A stretch of 14,750 bases of DNA, from positions 1 through 14,750 of the forward strand of contig CAVGBO010000069.1 in the NCBI GenBank assembly GCA_963627465.1, written 5' to 3'. A program made the position numbers and the translations under genes. Positions 1 through 6,580 of this stretch are shown here, piece by piece. Under the pieces are notes generated by a model. The model worked only from the letters and a program-made list of their open reading frames with translations, had not been told where the DNA came from and made no database searches. Origin of the DNA: CAKUFA01 sp963627465. Its GTDB lineage: Bacteria; Bacillota; Clostridia; Christensenellales; Aristaeellaceae. Within the stretch, counting starts at the first letter, position 1. Every line of letters starts with the position of its first letter.

Positions 1-2
1 GC

Positions 3-515
3 CTTAATATTGCCGATATCAATATGGAAGATCATGCCTTTCTGGTGACTCGCAAAGGCGGCAATCAGGTGATGCTGTATTTTCCTGATGAGGTGGCAGA
101 TGCATTGACCGCTTATCTGGAGGAACGAAACAAGATCGAGGCTCTGCCCGGGCATGAAGATGCGCTTTTTCTCTCCCTGCAGCGGCGACGCATCACCCAG
201 CGTGCCGTTCAGCAGTTGGTGAAGAAATATGCCGCTGTTGCAGCGCCGTTGAAGCCGAAAATCAGCCCTCATAAGCTACGCAGCACGTTTGCAACCAATC
301 TGTACAGTGCTACCGGCGATATTTACCTCGTTGCGGATGTGCTCGGACATTCCTCTGTGGAAACGACCAGAAAGCACTATGCCGACATGCGGGAAGAGCA
401 TCGGCGCAATGCCGTCAATTATGTGAAGCTCTCCGGGCAAAAAGAAACCGCTGCAACCGATTTATCGGAAGACAGCGGTGCACCTGTGAAGAATGATCCG
501 GCTGATGAAAAGTGA
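3..515 (+). CDS. Tyrosine recombinase/integrase, C-terminal part (cut by the left edge)
   Basis: This is the catalytic domain of a tyrosine site-specific recombinase, which cuts and rejoins DNA through a tyrosine-phosphate link. The frame is open to the left edge, so the first visible ATG (24) is internal and the N-terminal core-binding domain and first catalytic Arg lie outside. Visible family marks are the beta-hairpin lysine (TRKGGN), the H-x-x-R box (SPHKLRSTFATNLY), the second histidine (DVLGHSSVETT) and the nucleophile in RKHYADM. A 40-residue polar tail follows the tyrosine. The TGA stop at 513-515 directly touches the stop of the convergent small gene, leaving no room for a terminator. 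I place it near XerC/XerD-like and transposon or phage integrases, but cannot say which. A resident chromosomal recombinase is as likely as a mobile one. Confidence 0.88.
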   Translation, partial: LNIADINMEDHAFLVTRKGGNQVMLYFPDEVADALTAYLEERNKIEALPGHEDALFLSLQRRRITQRAVQQLVKKYAAVAAPLKPKISPHKLRSTFATNLYSATGDIYLVADVLGHSSVETTRKHYADMREEHRRNAVNYVKLSGQKETAATDLSEDSGAPVKNDPADEK

Positions 516-716
516 TTATGCCTCTTCCCCGTGCTTGCGAAGGAATTCACTTTCCAGTTCGATATCGTCCACCGCAATGGCACGGTATTCTTCATCACCA
601 CGGACGCACTTCATGCAGTTATCACAAATTTTGCTGGGATCCAGGTCGCATCGGTCACATTCACCGCAGCCAATGCACACCCGGTCATACAAAACACATT
701 GCTTTTGCTCCTTCAT
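516..716 (-). CDS. Small eight-cysteine protein, putative metal or Fe-S binder
   Basis: This is a 66-residue protein with eight cysteines, at residues 7, 14, 17, 20, 23, 31, 34 and 37. They form a C-x2-C-x2-C-x2-C run and then C-x2-C-x2-C, with the stretch LDPSKICDNCMKC between and after them. The C-terminal third is acidic and lacks cysteine. I recognise the pattern as that of a short conserved hypothetical protein of Clostridia, but know of no assigned function. The spacing suggests bound zinc or iron-sulfur clusters, which is inference. The start is well supported: AGGAGGTAA lies a few bases upstream and a near-consensus promoter (738-766) precedes it. It is a single gene read away from lepA and meets the recombinase gene stop-to-stop. 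Confidence 0.8.
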   Translation of the reverse strand: MKEQKQCVLYDRVCIGCGECDRCDLDPSKICDNCMKCVRGDEEYRAIAVDDIELESEFLRKHGEEA

Positions 717-737
717 TTGATTACCTCCTGCAAACCC

Positions 738-766
738 ATTATAGCACAGCTTTCCCTACTCTGCAA
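738..766 (-). promoter_or_regulatory. Sigma-A promoter of the eight-cysteine protein gene
   Basis: On the minus strand TTGCAG (766-761) and a perfect TATAAT (743-738) are separated by 17 bases. Transcription would start about 10 bases before the AGGAGG site, giving a very short leader. It is divergent from the lepA promoter, with about 56 bases between the two -35 boxes. Confidence 0.75.
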
Positions 767-822
767 TGCGCCGGAAGTAGCCCTCCGACGTATTCGCCCG
801 GCTTTCTCGATAAGAAAAAAGC

Positions 823-851
823 TTGTCAATCCGCATAAAATCAGCTATGAT
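823..851 (+). promoter_or_regulatory. Sigma-A promoter of lepA
   Basis: TTGTCA (823-828), a 17-base spacer and TATGAT (846-851) lie about 30 bases upstream of the lepA ribosome binding site. Each box differs from consensus by one base. Confidence 0.75.
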
Positions 852-893
852 AAACAGGTGAAATTTCTTCCCACAGTCATGGAGGGATTATTT

Positions 894-2699
894 TTGGCAA
901 ACGATAGACTGAGTAAGATTCGCAATTTTTGCATCATTGCCCATATTGATCACGGCAAGTCCACCTTGGCAGACCGCATTCTGGAAATGACTGGCGTTTT
1001 CCAGCAGCGGGAAATGGTTGACCAGATTCTCGACAGCATGGAGCTGGAACGTGAGCGAGGCATCACCATTAAGAGCAAAGCTGTACGCATGCAGTACAAA
1101 GCGAAGGATGGAGAAACCTATACCCTGAACCTGATTGATACTCCTGGTCACGTTGACTTTACTTATGAAGTCAGCCGTGCATTGGCTGCCTGCGAAGGTG
1201 CTCTGCTGGTGGTCGATGCTACGCAGGGCATTGAAGCTCAAACCCTGGCGAATTGCTACATGGCACTGGATCATGACCTGAAAATCATCCCGGTAATCAA
1301 CAAAATTGATTTGCCCTCCGCTCAGCCGGAAGAAGTGCGGAATGAAATTGAAGAGGTCATCGGCCTTGACGCATCGGAGGCTCCCTGCATTTCCGCCAAA
1401 ACAGGCTTGAATGTTGGCGATGTGCTGGAGGCCATCGTCAAGTTCATTCCTGCGCCCACAGGCGATGAAGAGGCACCCCTGCAGGCACTGATTTTTGACG
1501 CTTTCTATGACAATTATCGTGGCGCCATCTGCTTCGTTCGTGTCAAGCAAGGCTACCTGAAGGCAGGCATGCGGATGCGACTCATGGCAACCGGCGGCGA
1601 ATTCGATATTGTGGAAGTAGGCACCTTTGCACCGGGGTATCAGCCCTGCCAGTGTCTTCTGCCCGGCGATGTTGGCTACGTGGCTGCTTCCATTAAGGAT
1701 GTGCGTGATACCCGTGTAGGCGATACTATCACGGATGCAGCACGTCCAGCTGAAGAACCGCTTCCCGGCTACCGTCACGTAACGCCCATGGTGTATTGCG
1801 GCGTTTATCCGGCAGATGGAGCGGACTACCCTGCTCTGAAGGATGCGCTGGAAAAACTGCGGATGAACGATGCTTCTCTTTCCTTTGATCCGGAAACTTC
1901 CGTAGCACTGGGCTACGGCTTTCGCTGCGGTTTCCTGGGTCTATTACACATGGACATCATTACCACACGGCTGGAGCGTGAATTTGACCTGAACCTAGTA
2001 ACCACTGCTCCCAGTGTTATTTATCACGTAACCAAAACGGACGGCTCCATGGTGGAGATCGATAATCCCTCCAATCTGCCGCCTATTACGGAGATTGCAT
2101 CCATGGAAGAGCCTTTCGTACATGCAACTATCTATACGCCACAAGATTCCGTGGGCACATTGATGGATCTGTGCAAGGACAAGCGTGGTATTTTCCTGGA
2201 TATGCAATACGAGGGCAACCGCGTCATGCTCAATTACGACATTCCCCTAAACGAAATCATTTTCGATTTCTTTGATCAGGTGAAGAGCCGGAGCCGTGGT
2301 TATGCGTCCTTTGATTACGAATTGAAGGACTACCGAGAAAGCGATCTTGTTAAGCTGGATATTCTGCTGAACGGGGATATCTGCGATGCATTCTCCATTA
2401 TCGTCCACCGTGACAAAGCCTATGCAAGAGGACGGAGCATTTGCGAAAAGCTGAAGGATGTGATCCCCCGGCAGATGTTCGAAATACCTGTTCAGGCTGC
2501 CATCGGTGGAAAGGTGATTGCTCGTGAAACCGTGAAGGCCATGCGCAAGGATGTGCTGGCCAAGTGCTACGGTGGCGACATTACCCGTAAAAAGAAGCTG
2601 CTGGAGAAGCAGAAGGAAGGCAAGAAGCGGATGCGCCAGTTCGGTACCGTACAAGTACCCAGCGAAGCATTCCTGGCCGTCCTGAAGATGGATCAATGA
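894..2699 (+). CDS. lepA: Elongation factor 4 (LepA), translational GTPase
   Basis: LepA/EF4 is a ribosome-bound GTPase that acts in translation or ribosome assembly. The 601-residue product has the family's usual length. The G motifs are clear: G1 AHIDHGKST (residues 16-24), G3 DTPGH, G4 NKID. The LepA-specific C-terminal block RKKKLLEKQKEGKKRMRQFG is followed by VQVPSEAFLAVLKMD. I place the start at the TTG at 894: GGAGGG (881-886) sits 7 bases before it and the product begins LANDRLSKIRNF, matching where LepA proteins start. The in-frame ATG at 879 contains part of that ribosome binding site and has none of its own. The open frame extends further upstream but overlaps promoters and the opposite gene, so that extension is not coding. 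The next gene overlaps its stop by four bases. Confidence 0.96.
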   Translation: MANDRLSKIRNFCIIAHIDHGKSTLADRILEMTGVFQQREMVDQILDSMELERERGITIKSKAVRMQYKAKDGETYTLNLIDTPGHVDFTYEVSRALAACEGALLVVDATQGIEAQTLANCYMALDHDLKIIPVINKIDLPSAQPEEVRNEIEEVIGLDASEAPCISAKTGLNVGDVLEAIVKFIPAPTGDEEAPLQALIFDAFYDNYRGAICFVRVKQGYLKAGMRMRLMATGGEFDIVEVGTFAPGYQPCQCLLPGDVGYVAASIKDVRDTRVGDTITDAARPAEEPLPGYRHVTPMVYCGVYPADGADYPALKDALEKLRMNDASLSFDPETSVALGYGFRCGFLGLLHMDIITTRLEREFDLNLVTTAPSVIYHVTKTDGSMVEIDNPSNLPPITEIASMEEPFVHATIYTPQDSVGTLMDLCKDKRGIFLDMQYEGNRVMLNYDIPLNEIIFDFFDQVKSRSRGYASFDYELKDYRESDLVKLDILLNGDICDAFSIIVHRDKAYARGRSICEKLKDVIPRQMFEIPVQAAIGGKVIARETVKAMRKDVLAKCYGGDITRKKKLLEKQKEGKKRMRQFGTVQVPSEAFLAVLKMDQ

Positions 2700-3331
2700 G
2701 TGCTGCTGTTTTTCGCCTGTCAACTCGGCTGCGAATTCGGCAGCCTGCACGAATTCGTCATCTTGCCGTTGCTCCTGAGCAGCGGAAGATGACGGTGTGC
2801 TTTACCGGTCATCGTCAACTGCTTGATCAGGAGACAAATGCCGTATCCGCAAAACTGGATCTGTTGCTGCCCAAGCTATACCGGCAGGGCTATCGACGTT
2901 TTCTGTGCGGTGGTGCTTTAGGGTTCGATACGCTGGCCGCAGAGGCAGTCATGCGCCTACAGGCAATGTATTCCGATGTTATGCTGGTCATGGCAATCCC
3001 CTGCGCCACTCAGGCCATGCGCTGGAATGAGGCGGACACACGCCGATATGAGCAAATTTTGTATGCCGCCGATGAAACCCACGTGCTCTCCCCTGCTTAT
3101 TATAATGGCTGCATGATGGTGCGGAATCGCTTCATGGTAGATCGGTCTGCTTTGTGCGTCTGCTACCTGAACAAAATGAAAGGCGGCACCATGTCGACTG
3201 TGGCCTACGCTGTGCAGGAAAAACTTTCCGTACTCAACTTGGCCATGGTTGACGATGATGCCGCCTCTTCTGAGCAGTGTATGCGTCTTACTGCCGCTGA
3301 AGCAGATCCAAGTGACTCTCTTCGTTCTTGA
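2696..3331 (+). CDS. SLOG-fold protein, DUF1273/YpsA-like
   Basis: The protein matches the DUF1273 branch of the SLOG (Rossmann-like, nucleotide-binding) superfamily. From residue 32 it reads MTVCFTGHRQL, then GGALGFDTLAAEAV, IPCATQAMRWNEAD and DRSALCVCYLN..GGTMSTVAYA, which are the family's GHR, GG-GxD and Gly-Gly-Thr landmarks. SLOG proteins are proposed to sense or process nucleotides, but no reaction is established for this branch. The ATG at 2696 overlaps the lepA stop (ATGA), suggesting translational coupling. It gives 211 residues with an Arg-rich N-terminal 31 residues outside the family fold. The ATG at 2789 (180 residues) fits homologues better, but neither start has a good ribosome binding site. 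The last 44 bases overlap the convergent DUF1622 gene. Confidence 0.82.
   Translation: MSAAVFRLSTRLRIRQPARIRHLAVAPEQRKMTVCFTGHRQLLDQETNAVSAKLDLLLPKLYRQGYRRFLCGGALGFDTLAAEAVMRLQAMYSDVMLVMAIPCATQAMRWNEADTRRYEQILYAADETHVLSPAYYNGCMMVRNRFMVDRSALCVCYLNKMKGGTMSTVAYAVQEKLSVLNLAMVDDDAASSEQCMRLTAAEADPSDSLRS
2727..2745 (+). repeat. Inverted repeat in the 5' part of the SLOG gene
   Basis: GGCTGC (2727-2732) and GCAGCC (2740-2745) form a 6-base stem with a 7-base loop. No T-run follows, so it is not an intrinsic terminator. It lies between the two candidate start codons and, if the start is 2789, would be leader RNA. Confidence 0.4.
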
Positions 3332-3635
3332 TTTCCCAGTGGAGCAAAAGGGTCAGCAATCCGCGTAAGGCAATGACTGCGCCAAGGATGCCCAGCTCAT
3401 TCCAGTCCCGAGCCAGCACGGTACGCAGCACTTCCCCACCGAGCTTAAATTCCAATGCCAAAGCGATGCCTTGCGCAAGCTTTAGCCGCTCGTGAGGGTC
3501 CTTACGGAAATAGCCGATGACACCTTTCACAGCAGTGATCATCAGGATCATGATGCCTGCTAACTCCGTTAGCCGAATGCCGATCTCTGCCGTATACTTG
3601 ACCAGGTTCTCCAGGAAATTCACAACTGCTTCCAT
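3288..3635 (-). CDS. DUF1622 family small membrane protein
   Basis: A 115-residue integral membrane protein of the DUF1622 family, whose function is unknown. Residues about 15-42 form a long hydrophobic helix ending in IGYFRKDPHERLKLAQ. The family's most recognisable segment follows, QGIALALEFKLGGEVLRTVL.RDWNELG (about 55-82). A last hydrophobic helix (82-100) ends in a polar tail. AGGAGG (3647-3642) lies 3 bases from a first ATG (3638) and 6 bases from a second (3635); I chose the second on spacing. The 3' end overlaps the SLOG gene by 44 bases tail-to-tail. It is divergent from hemW, and a perfect hairpin lies immediately upstream of the ribosome binding site. Confidence 0.85.
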   Translation of the reverse strand: MEAVVNFLENLVKYTAEIGIRLTELAGIMILMITAVKGVIGYFRKDPHERLKLAQGIALALEFKLGGEVLRTVLARDWNELGILGAVIALRGLLTLLLHWEIKNEESHLDLLQRQ

Positions 3636-3647
3636 CATGTGCCTCCT

Positions 3648-3667
3648 GACCTGAAGCATTTCAGGTC
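3648..3667 (-). promoter_or_regulatory. Perfect inverted repeat in front of the DUF1622 gene
   Basis: GACCTGAA and TTCAGGTC are perfect 8-base complements around a 4-base loop. The repeat ends one base from the AGGAGG of the DUF1622 gene, and a TATAAA box (3673-3668) adjoins its other side. It could be a repressor operator at the transcription start or an mRNA hairpin limiting translation. No good -35 box was found, so the promoter itself is uncertain. Confidence 0.55.
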
Positions 3668-3746
3668 TTTATACTTTGGCCGAAGCCTTTCCTCTAGTGT
3701 ACACGATATTCCACAAAAATGCACGGATTTTTTTCGGAGAATTTGC

Positions 3747-4898
3747 ATGGAGCTATACATTCATATCCCCTTTTGCCTGCAAAAATGCCGCTATTGCGAT
3801 TTTGCGTCTTATGCCGGCCATGCTTCCCTGATGCATCCTTATGTGGATGCGGTTTTGACGGAGGCACAGATAGAAGCTGAGCGTCTTGGGCATCCGTCAG
3901 TTGAGACGATTTTCATAGGCGGCGGCACGCCTTCCCTGCTTCCTCCTGAGGAATTGGTTCGCCTCATGGATGGCTTTCGTCATTGCTTCCCTATTGCGCA
4001 GGATGCAGAAGTTACATCGGAGGCGAATCCTGGAACGCTAACTGAAGATTGGCTTCACAGTGCGGTGGATGCGGGCATCAATCGACTGTCCCTGGGGATG
4101 CAGGCAGCGCAGCCTAGGCTTCTGCGACTGTTGGGACGCATCCATACCTTGCCGGAAGTTGTCCAGTCTGTGGACATGGCAAGGCAAGCGGGCATCAGGA
4201 ACTTGAACCTTGATTTGATGTTTGGCTTGCCCACCCAAACGGTGGAAGACTGGCAAGAAACCCTCCACGCGGCCATTTCCATGGGGCCGGAACATCTAAG
4301 CTGCTACGGCTTGATTCCTGAGGATGGAACCCCCTTGAAGCAGGATTTGGATGCAGGAAGGCTGTCCTTGCCGGAAGAGGACATGGAGCGGGCCATGTAC
4401 GATTTGACCCTGGATCTGCTGGCTGCCCAGGGATATGAGCAATATGAAATATCAAATTTTGCGAAGGCAGGCTTTGACTGCAAGCATAATTTAGGATACT
4501 GGCATCAGATTCCCTACCTAGGACTTGGTGCTTCATCTGCATCCATGATTCCGGACGCAGATGCATCGAACGCATACCTTCGTCGCAGCAACCCTGCATC
4601 GCTGGAGCAATACTTATCCATGATCAAAGAACGAGACTTTTCCGTGCGTGAAGCAACGTCTATTTCAAAAAAAGAGGCGCAGTTCGAAACGCTGATGCTT
4701 GGTCTCAGAACTACCGAGGGCGTCAGTGAATCGGCCTATGCAGCTATGCACGGCGTTCCTATCGAGCAGCGATACGGAGCAACCCTTAGCAGGCTGGAAA
4801 AGCAAGGTTTGCTCCTGCATCAGGAGGGATACTGGCGCCTCAGCCGACGTGGTATGGATGTGCAGAATGCCGTCCTTGTTGAACTCATGGATGATTGA
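3747..4898 (+). CDS. hemW: Radical SAM heme chaperone HemW
   Basis: HemW is a radical SAM protein related to oxygen-independent coproporphyrinogen oxidase, but it acts as a heme-binding chaperone delivering heme to respiratory enzymes. The radical SAM cluster motif is PFCLQKCRYCDF with Cys10, Cys14 and Cys17. The CDF ending, lacking the extra cysteine of true HemN, points to HemW. GGGTP is at residues 58-62, followed by EANPGTL and the GLPTQT segment. The 383-residue length is typical. I chose the ATG at 3747 because GGAGA lies 6 bases upstream and the protein begins MELYIHIPFC as family members do; the frame opens earlier but overlaps the divergent gene. In many Bacillota hemW directly follows lepA; here two other genes intervene. 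Some homologues are labelled HemN in databases. Confidence 0.94.
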   Translation: MELYIHIPFCLQKCRYCDFASYAGHASLMHPYVDAVLTEAQIEAERLGHPSVETIFIGGGTPSLLPPEELVRLMDGFRHCFPIAQDAEVTSEANPGTLTEDWLHSAVDAGINRLSLGMQAAQPRLLRLLGRIHTLPEVVQSVDMARQAGIRNLNLDLMFGLPTQTVEDWQETLHAAISMGPEHLSCYGLIPEDGTPLKQDLDAGRLSLPEEDMERAMYDLTLDLLAAQGYEQYEISNFAKAGFDCKHNLGYWHQIPYLGLGASSASMIPDADASNAYLRRSNPASLEQYLSMIKERDFSVREATSISKKEAQFETLMLGLRTTEGVSESAYAAMHGVPIEQRYGATLSRLEKQGLLLHQEGYWRLSRRGMDVQNAVLVELMDD

Positions 4899-4917
4899 TC
4901 GAAGCAAACGGCAGGGA

Positions 4918-4946
4918 TTGCCTCTGTGAAAAAAAGAGCGTATAAT
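4918..4946 (+). promoter_or_regulatory. Sigma-A promoter of the flippase-mazG operon
   Basis: TTGCCT (4918-4923), 17 bases, then a perfect TATAAT (4941-4946). It lies just after the hemW stop, so the flippase operon has its own start. Confidence 0.8.
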
Positions 4947-4952
4947 GTCCGG

Positions 4953-4976
4953 GATAGGCTTGCCAAGCATCCTATC
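4953..4976 (+). repeat. Stem-loop at the 5' end of the flippase-mazG transcript
   Basis: GATAGG (4953-4958) pairs with CCTATC (4971-4976), and inside it CTTG/CAAG can form a smaller stem. It begins about where transcription should start, so it may be a transcript-stabilising hairpin or an operator. Confidence 0.45.
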
Positions 4977-5002
4977 GGATACTAAATGAACGAGGAAAAG
5001 TA

Positions 5003-6577
5003 ATGGCAAAGAATACAAAGTCTCTTCTTGGCGGCATGACCGTTTTAGGTCTGACAGGCATTATCTGCAAGCTGATCGGCGTGCTGTACTCCATTCCCTT
5101 GACATGGATCATCGGTGCAGACGGCTTGGGCATCTTTCAGTCTGTATTCCCCACTTATAATTTGCTGCTGACGGTTTCATCTGCTGGTCTACCTGTGGCA
5201 GTCAGCCGCATGGTCTCCCATTGCATGGCAAAGGATGATCCTCGCAATGCGAAGCGGGTATTCCGTGCTGCGCTATGGCTGCTGACAGCGTTGGGACTCA
5301 TCTGCACACTGCTGATGCTGGTATGCAATCCCCTGCTGGTAGCACGGGTCAGTGAGCCCCAATCTTCCCTAGGCTTTTATGTGATTGCCCCTTGCGTTGT
5401 GATCGTATGCGTCCTGTCTGCTTTCCGGGGCTTTATGCAGGGGCAGCAGAACATGATCCCCACTGCCACCTCCCAGCTCATTGAGCAGGTAGGCAAAGTA
5501 TTGATTTCCCTGCCTTTGGCGTACTTAGGAAGCCAGCGCAGTCTGGCGGAAGGTGCGGCGGGTGCTCTGCTTGGCATTACCATCGTGGAGGCCTTGGCAC
5601 TGCTCTATATGGTCATCCTGTATCTACGCCGCAGAGGCTCCTTTGATGCGATTCCTCAGCTCAGCAACGATGAGCCCATTGCGACAAAGGTTTTGTCCAA
5701 GCGGCTGCTGCACATTTCCATCCCGATCACCATCAGTGCCTGCATCGTTCCCTTGGCGCAGTTTGTGGACTCTGCCATGATGGTGAACCGTATGGTCGCC
5801 TCCGGCCTAACGCAGGAAGCTGCACGACCCTTATACGGTCTGTTTTCCGGCTTGGTTATTCGGCTGATCAATGTTCCGACCGCTTTAGCTTTGGCTGTCG
5901 CCATGAGCCTTGTGCCTGCTATTTCTGCCGCTAAGGCTGTCAATGACGAGAAGGCGGTTGCCCATCAGGCAAATCTGGGCATTCGGTTTGCCTTCCTGAT
6001 CGGCTTCCCCTGCTCCATCGGCATGAGCCTTTTGTCCAAGCAGATTATGTCCTTCTTCTATGCCTCCACGTTAAGCGAGGAACATTTGCGCATTGCCAGT
6101 GAATTGCTGAGCATGTCCAGCCTTACGGTGGTGCTCTTTACCGTGGTGCAGGCTACCAGCAGCATTCTGCAAGGTCTGCATAAGCAGCGTATTCCCATGT
6201 ATACCCTCGTTGCCGGTGTAGGCTGCAAAATTCTGCTGAATTACATCCTCGTTGGCACGCCTGGCATTAACATTTACGGTGGCCCCATTGCATCCATCGT
6301 CTGCTACTCCGTTTCCATGATTCCGAATCTCATTTGTGTATGCAAGTATGGCCACCTGAAATTCAACTGGATGGGATGGGTTGTCCGCCCTGGTCTTGCT
6401 ACGCTGGCAATGGGCATCGCTGTATTCATCGCCCGCAGCCTGCTGCCCATTAACCGCATTTTCACTCTTCTGGAAATCGCTTTGGGTGTTGTTGTCTACT
6501 TTGGCACTGCCATTCTCGTTAAGGCAATGACCCCTGAAGATCTTCGCTCTCTTCGCCGCAGTAAGAAGAAAGGCTGA
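5003..6577 (+). CDS. MOP-superfamily flippase, SpoVB/YabM/MurJ-like
   Basis: A 524-residue polytopic membrane protein of the polysaccharide flippase (MATE/MOP) superfamily, with many hydrophobic helices consistent with about 14 segments. The N-terminal segment GLTGIICKLIGVLYSIPLTW followed by IGADGLGIFQSVFPTYNLL is characteristic of the SpoVB/YtgP/YabM group, which moves lipid-linked cell-wall or polysaccharide precursors across the membrane. The ATG at 5003 has AGGAAA 4-9 bases upstream and a strong promoter. The mazG-like gene begins three bases after its stop. The order flippase-mazG-rqcP recalls yabM-yabN-yabO in Bacillus subtilis. Without sporulation genes nearby I would not call it spoVB; a lipid II or teichoic or polysaccharide precursor role is all that can be inferred. 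Confidence 0.9.
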   Translation: MAKNTKSLLGGMTVLGLTGIICKLIGVLYSIPLTWIIGADGLGIFQSVFPTYNLLLTVSSAGLPVAVSRMVSHCMAKDDPRNAKRVFRAALWLLTALGLICTLLMLVCNPLLVARVSEPQSSLGFYVIAPCVVIVCVLSAFRGFMQGQQNMIPTATSQLIEQVGKVLISLPLAYLGSQRSLAEGAAGALLGITIVEALALLYMVILYLRRRGSFDAIPQLSNDEPIATKVLSKRLLHISIPITISACIVPLAQFVDSAMMVNRMVASGLTQEAARPLYGLFSGLVIRLINVPTALALAVAMSLVPAISAAKAVNDEKAVAHQANLGIRFAFLIGFPCSIGMSLLSKQIMSFFYASTLSEEHLRIASELLSMSSLTVVLFTVVQATSSILQGLHKQRIPMYTLVAGVGCKILLNYILVGTPGINIYGGPIASIVCYSVSMIPNLICVCKYGHLKFNWMGWVVRPGLATLAMGIAVFIARSLLPINRIFTLLEIALGVVVYFGTAILVKAMTPEDLRSLRRSKKKG

Positions 6578-6580
6578 TGC

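Noticed and set aside
1..515. The recombinase at the left edge as the integrase of the element suspected at the right edge
   Set aside because: The two are 14 kb apart with core housekeeping genes between, and the element implied by the tRNA fragment should lie to the right of 14624, not to the left.
531..893. N-terminal extension of LepA suggested by the open frame
   Set aside because: It would cover the opposite eight-cysteine gene and both divergent promoters, and LepA proteins start at the position of TTG 894.
888..1778. A 296-codon antisense frame within lepA
   Set aside because: It lies wholly opposite LepA GTPase coding sequence with no family resemblance; a coding shadow caused by codon bias.
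2733..2756. Two GAATTC sites 18 bases apart near a GGCAGCC stretch, reminiscent of a cloning adaptor
   Set aside because: The sequence does not match a known adaptor, the reading frame continues through it, and flanking sequence is consistent with native DNA. Chance is the simplest explanation.
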